Shown: one piece after another, positions 59,763 through 64,000 of the stretch | Numbering within the stretch: the first letter of the stretch is position 1 | Layout of the letters: each line of letters opens with the position of its first letter | Program-made: the position numbers and the translations under genes | The notes under the pieces: model-generated | Databases searched by the model: none | Told to the model about the DNA's origin: nothing | Seen by the model: only the letters and a program-made list of their open reading frames with translations | Source of the DNA: XBB1006 sp051877515 | GTDB taxonomy: Bacteria; Bacillota; Clostridia; Lachnospirales; Lachnospiraceae | Length of the DNA: 64,000 nt | Assembly (NCBI GenBank): GCA_051877515.1 | Contig: JBJEIY010000002.1 | Span: 1 to 64,000, forward strand | Direction of reading: 5' to 3'

Positions 59763-60480
59763 CTATACAACCTTAAACATCTCCTGTGACATTGGTTTCT
59801 CATTTTTAACCGATATGCCCGAATGTCCCATGAGGTACTGCAGTGTCTTCGGGTTCATTCTTGATTTCGCCATATTAGAGCAATAAGTATGCCTGTACAC
59901 ATGAGGAGTAATATTCGACGTCTGCACCCAATAGCTGTCATTGTATCTGCCGACCATTTGGTTGAATCGGTGCTGTCAATGCATTGCTACAAGTGGAATA
60001 TCATTTTCATCGTAGAACAGGAGCCCGCTATAGCCATCAATTACTTTTTCAACCTTGGTGGATATTCTGTTCCCAATGATTGCCTGAAACATCTGCTCCA
60101 CATCCTCTGTGATGGGAAGTTTCCTTGTTCCAGCATACGTTTTGTTGTTTCAATGATATACCGCATATTCGTTGTTCTTTGTAACTGATGGGCGATGTAA
60201 ACAATTCGTTTCTCCAAATCAATGTCTTTCAGTATTAGACCACAGAATTCTGAAATTTGTATCCCTGTGTAAAAAAGTATATAAACCACTTCATATTAAC
60301 TGCAGCATACCACATCCTCATGCACAAATTTCAGGAACCTTCTCATCTGGTCTTTGCTGATAGCCTCTCTTGTTACCAAATCATTTACTACAACTCCGGC
60401 AAGTTGGAAATCAAATGGATTCTTTACAATAATATCGCCATCTTCCGCCATCTGAAATGCTGCGCACAGTAGGGTCTGAC
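59763..60480 (-). pseudogene. Decayed Tn916-type tyrosine integrase
   Basis: Several fragments of one integrase are readable in different frames on the minus strand: AFQMAEDGDIIVKNPFDFQL (about 60460-60400), TREAISKDQMRRFLKFVHED, then LFYTGIQISEFCGLILKDIDLE (within 60289-60041), in part YTGIQISEFCG, QLQRTTNMRYIIETTK, and ITPHVYRHTYCSNMAKSRMN with LQYLMGHSGIS (59957-59763). Core Arg (ISE region) and HxxR residues are recognisable, but frameshifts break it and the catalytic Tyr is missing. It marks past mobility of this island. Confidence 0.85.
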
Positions 60481-60500
60481 CACACTGTGCCAGCTGTTGC

Positions 60501-61625
60501 TTATTTCAGAATTTCCACAATGGCATCTGCGACAAGCGTCGCATCCTCTTCTTTATTTTCTTTACCAAAAGAAATGCGTATGGTACCATTTGCGTATTCA
60601 TCAGGCACCGAAATCGCCTTTATCACATGTGATATTTGTGTATTCACGGAGTCACATGCTGATCCAGTCGAAATACATATTTTTTTCAAATCAAGACGAT
60701 GAAGTACCATTTCACCGCTGGCATCTTTTATTGAAATATTGATATTACCAGGGACACGATTGTTCGATCCATTTCTGATAAAGTCAATCCCTGCATCATT
60801 CAGGATTTTCAAAAACGAATCTTCCATTTTGCGGAGTCTTGCAGATATTATCGACATTTCTTCACAGTTTTTCTTTAAAGCGACTGCCATAGCAACTATC
60901 GAAGCCACGTTTTCTGTTCCTGCCCTCACTCCATATTCCTGAGCACCGCCGTCAGCAAACGGTTTTATGGGAGTACCTTTCTTGATGTACAGAAACCCAA
61001 TACCTTTCGGGGCATTAAACTTGTGTCCCGAAGCCGAAAGCATATCCACCTGAAGTTCTTTTACATCAACCGGAATATGGCCGATTGCTTGAACGGCATC
61101 TGTGTGCATGAGAGCACCATGTTCATGAGCGATTGTAGCTAGATCGTGCATAGGTTCAATCGTACCAATCTCATTATTAACCAGCATAACAGAAACCATT
61201 TTGGTGTTATCGGAAATATATCTTCGCAAAGTGTCCGGAAGCACAGTGCCGGTTTTATCTACAGGTAAATATGACACTGGGAAACCCATTCTTTCAACTG
61301 CTGCACATGCATTCAAGACTGCATGATGTTCAATCTGACTCGTAATAATAGTACGCTGATCGCCAAAGGCCATCATACCCTTCAGCGCCCAATTATCACT
61401 TTCAGTCCCTCCAGAGGTGAAATATATCTCTTCTGGATCCGCATTGATACATGCAGCAATAGTTTCTCTCGCCTCTTTTAACGCCTTCTTCGCTGAATAG
61501 GCAAAAGAGTACGGCTGTGATGCGTTTCCATATTCAGTTTGCAAGTACGGCATCATAGCAGCTAATGCCTCTGGAGCAAGCTGGGTTGTTGCTGCATTGT
61601 CTGCGTATATCATTCTCATCACCAT
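60501..61625 (-). CDS. Cysteine desulfurase in a BREX-type locus
   Basis: A 374-residue PLP enzyme of the IscS/NifS/DndA class, which moves sulfur from cysteine to an acceptor. YADNAATT begins the fold; SQIEHHAVL and TDAVQAIGH bind PLP; SASGHKFNAPKGIG has the Schiff-base Lys; ISTGSACDS holds the catalytic Cys. Its start overlaps the BrxL gene by seven bases, so it is the last gene of the defence operon rather than a housekeeping isc gene. In BREX type 4 and Dnd systems a desulfurase would supply sulfur for DNA modification (inference). Confidence 0.85.
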   Translation of the reverse strand: MVMRMIYADNAATTQLAPEALAAMMPYLQTEYGNASQPYSFAYSAKKALKEARETIAACINADPEEIYFTSGGTESDNWALKGMMAFGDQRTIITSQIEHHAVLNACAAVERMGFPVSYLPVDKTGTVLPDTLRRYISDNTKMVSVMLVNNEIGTIEPMHDLATIAHEHGALMHTDAVQAIGHIPVDVKELQVDMLSASGHKFNAPKGIGFLYIKKGTPIKPFADGGAQEYGVRAGTENVASIVAMAVALKKNCEEMSIISARLRKMEDSFLKILNDAGIDFIRNGSNNRVPGNINISIKDASGEMVLHRLDLKKICISTGSACDSVNTQISHVIKAISVPDEYANGTIRISFGKENKEEDATLVADAIVEILK

Positions 61626-63172
61626 TTATACTGAACATCAGGGATGTTCCTTTTTCCAGGAACATCGAACTCATTTGGATCTATAATACAAAGCTGTCTT
61701 TTGATAGTTGCACGCATCTCTTTTGCAGGTGTAAGACAATAATCAATGAACTCCTGAGGATCTATATCCTCCTTCTTCTCCGCATGAGGGAATAATAGCT
61801 TTACAAATGCTGTGCAAATTCGCTTTATTGCCGTTATGTCACGTTTATCGGCTCTCGGTGGAACATCAAGACATGAATCAACAATCGCTGCATAGACCAA
61901 TTCATCACGTAAAGCATGCATTACTTCAGCAAAATATTCTGTGTTCAATGCCCATCCATGTGCAATAAGATCTTGGTTTAGTCTCGGTATTTTCCATCCT
62001 GGAATAAATCCATGGAATCTATCAAGTGTCGCTGATTCACCAAATACTTCACTAATGTTCTCAACCATGTTCTCGTTTATGCTAAACCGTTCTGCATCTA
62101 TATTGCCAAGGACAATTACGCCTGCATCTGCGGACATTTGTGCATCAAAACCCTTTATTTCGCCAAATTCCATATAGTGTTTTAATGCCTGTTGAATTTG
62201 GCCAGGCTGTTCAAAAGTAATAGATTGAACTTCGTCAAATCCTACATAATCAAATCTTGTCAATAGACCGCCTGTCTTCTTCGCATTGTCATATATTAAA
62301 GATGCTCTAGAAACAGTGCCGCCGCTAATTAACCAACCCCTTTTACTTATTTTCTCATAAACATAACTCTTGCCTGTTCCTTTGGGTGCCAATTCGATTA
62401 GATTTATTCTCTTCTCTACAAACGGTAACAGTCGTCTCAAAAAAAAGAGCTTTATCTCTTCACTGATCTCTCCTGTTTCTTCATCTACATAACCATTAGG
62501 ATTGTAATCAACAGAAGAAATAATTACGTCTATCCATTCATGAATATTGAATTCTCTTCTAGCTTGTTTATAGAAGGAAAGATCCACTTTATAAGGGCAA
62601 AATGGCTTATAGCCAGCCAAATAAATCTCATTAGGTTTGATATCAGATTTTTGGTGCATTGCTCCCTTCGTAGCTCCCCCAAACAGATTTACTAGAAACG
62701 CAGAAGACCCAAATTCATCACCCATTTTAGGCTCAATTGTACTGCCCAATGAGAGCTCAATAATTCCCCAGTTTTCGCTTTCTCGAAGCAACTGATCTGC
62801 ATATTGATCCAAAACTTCACCAGATACTATTCCAGACGCACCACCTCTTGAGCCGCCAAAGTCAGGTAATTCAAACTGAACGAACCCCTTCTTCAAATTT
62901 ACATCCATTCTTACTCGAGCAAGAAATTTTTCTGTGCCACCTTGCATTAGTCGATACTTGATTACCTGAAAAGCATCTCTATCAGGAATAGTCTTTTTTA
63001 CATATTCAAGAATATTGTCATAGTTAATTACTCCCCGACTATCAGAAAATTTCATGACGAGCCAGTCTCTCATATACGAAGGTATGCTTAGATTTGAAAA
63101 GAACTCCGACCGTTCGGGATCTTTCAACACAATCATCCCCGCAAATACTTCTTTGATTTTATCCTCTACCAA
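61619..63172 (-). CDS. brxL: BREX AAA+ protein BrxL
   Basis: A 517-residue protein matching BrxL. The N-terminal part has KIKEVFAGMIVLKDPE; the AAA+ core has ELAPKGTGKSYVYEKIS (Walker A), WLISGGTVSRASLIYDN, in part ISGGTVSRASLIY, FDYVGFDEVQ (Walker B) and VLGNIDAERF; DRFHGFIPGWKIPRL follows. The Lon S16 protease domain of long BrxL is not visible after residue 480, so this is the short form. It starts at TTG behind GAGGAGGG. BrxL is a DNA-binding AAA+ ring required for phage restriction in BREX. Confidence 0.88.
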   Translation of the reverse strand: MVEDKIKEVFAGMIVLKDPERSEFFSNLSIPSYMRDWLVMKFSDSRGVINYDNILEYVKKTIPDRDAFQVIKYRLMQGGTEKFLARVRMDVNLKKGFVQFELPDFGGSRGGASGIVSGEVLDQYADQLLRESENWGIIELSLGSTIEPKMGDEFGSSAFLVNLFGGATKGAMHQKSDIKPNEIYLAGYKPFCPYKVDLSFYKQARREFNIHEWIDVIISSVDYNPNGYVDEETGEISEEIKLFFLRRLLPFVEKRINLIELAPKGTGKSYVYEKISKRGWLISGGTVSRASLIYDNAKKTGGLLTRFDYVGFDEVQSITFEQPGQIQQALKHYMEFGEIKGFDAQMSADAGVIVLGNIDAERFSINENMVENISEVFGESATLDRFHGFIPGWKIPRLNQDLIAHGWALNTEYFAEVMHALRDELVYAAIVDSCLDVPPRADKRDITAIKRICTAFVKLLFPHAEKKEDIDPQEFIDYCLTPAKEMRATIKRQLCIIDPNEFDVPGKRNIPDVQYKW

Positions 63173-63184
63173 AACATTCCCTCC

Positions 63185-63382
63185 TCAAATGAACAAAGTG
63201 CATCCTTGCTCTTTAAACTCATCTATTTTTATCTGCAAATCCTCAACAGAGCAATCAAGACTTTCGCTCATACAGTTTAAACATAAGTACTCTTTCGCCT
63301 TCGGATCTATTATTTTTTTATTTAAAGCAATTTCATCTTTAATCAACTGCTTGCTGCAATCTTTACAAATCTGTTTTATCAT
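63185..63382 (-). CDS. Small zinc-ribbon protein in the BREX operon
   Basis: A 65-residue protein with ICKDCSKQL and YLCLNCMSESLDC, giving two C-x2-C pairs that should bind zinc. AAGGAG precedes the ATG. It lies 9 bases after pglZ and 12 bases before brxL, within the operon. I do not recognise it as a standard BREX component. Confidence 0.75.
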   Translation of the reverse strand: MIKQICKDCSKQLIKDEIALNKKIIDPKAKEYLCLNCMSESLDCSVEDLQIKIDEFKEQGCTLFI

Positions 63383-63391
63383 AGCCTCTCC

Positions 63392-64000
63392 TTAAAGTTC
63401 ATCCGTAACTGTCATGCCAGGTACTTTTACATAAATAGTTTCTTCCTTATCGGTGAAAATATTGTTCAAATACACTCTAATTTGATAATTGTGATCAAAT
63501 AATAAATCAGGAATATTCACTATCCAATCATTTTCACCGTTTTTTTTCGCAACAATACGTTTTGATTGTACCTCAATGATAACTTTCGAAACTGGTCCCT
63601 GAGTCTTAACATGAAGTGTACTCATTCCTGAAGGTTGCCTTGCGACCGTGTCCTCTATTGTATAAGAACACTGAGCCTTCACAGGCACGACAGATGTGCC
63701 TGTCTTTTTGTAATGAATAATTGGAACTAGAATTTCTTCGGGCGTAGCACCACCATGTATTTCACCCGGCGCATAACCAGAAACAGCAAAATGCCCATGA
63801 GTTCTAAATGCAACTACAGAATCTCCCTTTATGGTATGAGAAACATCAGGAAGTGAACTTTCTTCAGAGAATTGACAATATCTACCCAAGCTGCATACCT
63901 CAGCATTTTTTTGTGGTTTCACACCTTCCATTTGATGGAAGCCTTTTGCCGCCAATCTGCTCATGCCGTGATCTGCTGTGATAACGATATCTTTTCCAGG
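63392..64000 (-). CDS. pglZ: PglZ-domain alkaline-phosphatase-fold protein, C-terminal part
   Basis: The reading frame is open to the right edge of the window and so lacks its N-terminus. It begins with DIVITADHGMSRLAAKGFHQ, the metal-binding TADHG of the alkaline phosphatase superfamily, and continues with GEIHGGATPEEILVPII, the PglZ hallmark. About 110 C-terminal residues form beta-rich Ig-like sequence ending at MTVTDEL. PglZ is the core protein of BREX systems. An internal ATG at 63964 is not the real start. Confidence 0.88.
   Translation of the reverse strand, partial: PGKDIVITADHGMSRLAAKGFHQMEGVKPQKNAEVCSLGRYCQFSEESSLPDVSHTIKGDSVVAFRTHGHFAVSGYAPGEIHGGATPEEILVPIIHYKKTGTSVVPVKAQCSYTIEDTVARQPSGMSTLHVKTQGPVSKVIIEVQSKRIVAKKNGENDWIVNIPDLLFDHNYQIRVYLNNIFTDKEETIYVKVPGMTVTDEL

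Overview
The window reads as a low-to-mid GC Gram-positive chromosome of the Clostridia, most likely a spore-forming member of the Lachnospiraceae. Supporting signs are a GatCAB amidotransferase operon with a short archaeal-type AspRS behind a T-box leader, HPr kinase/phosphorylase clustered with murB-rapZ-whiA and an HPr paralogue, class III glutamine synthetase, bifunctional PBP1A, CotF-like spore coat proteins and AGGAGG-type ribosome binding sites. I have no species-level evidence.

Layout. 1-4.5 kb: a secreted non-specific nuclease with a small partner, an LCM-type methyltransferase, a broken HEPN/MNT toxin-antitoxin pair and a Phd antitoxin. 4.8-18 kb: a large minus-strand accessory block, more A+T-rich than the flanks. 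It holds a secreted Ig-like/LRR protein, two degenerate PolC-derived proteins, a run of unrecognised genes, a soluble MotA/FliG-like protein, a tandemly duplicated gene pair showing gene conversion and decay, and an overlapping operon of two uracil-DNA-glycosylase-fold proteins around a cREC receiver-like protein. A tRNA-Gln(CTG) closes this block. 18.5-57.9 kb: core chromosome, with PBP1A, glnN, fba, lipid kinase, the hpr-like/whiA/rapZ/murB/M18/hprK/uvrC run, ftsH, pyrG, a WYL regulator facing a DegV gene, azlCD, M42 peptidase, sfsA, a secreted papain-like protease, coat proteins, a ZIP transporter, an ABC transporter, nudC behind an unassigned structured leader RNA, an antiporter, gatCAB-aspS and a phosphatase. 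58-64 kb: a defence island, with a Panacea-type antitoxin and GNAT-like partner, a decayed Tn916-type integrase, then cysteine desulfurase, BrxL, a zinc-ribbon protein and the C-terminus of PglZ running off the window (BREX, probably the sulfur-linked type 4).

The best candidate for an undescribed system is the minus-strand array at 6.4-15.8 kb. Its genes are tightly spaced or overlapping, two encode PolC paralogues with eroded polymerase active sites (one with an apparently intact PHP site), and one encodes a MotA-cytoplasmic/FliG-like fusion without membrane segments. The UDG-fold/cREC operon just upstream is a second candidate. These functional ideas are inference: the sequence shows the architecture, not the activity.
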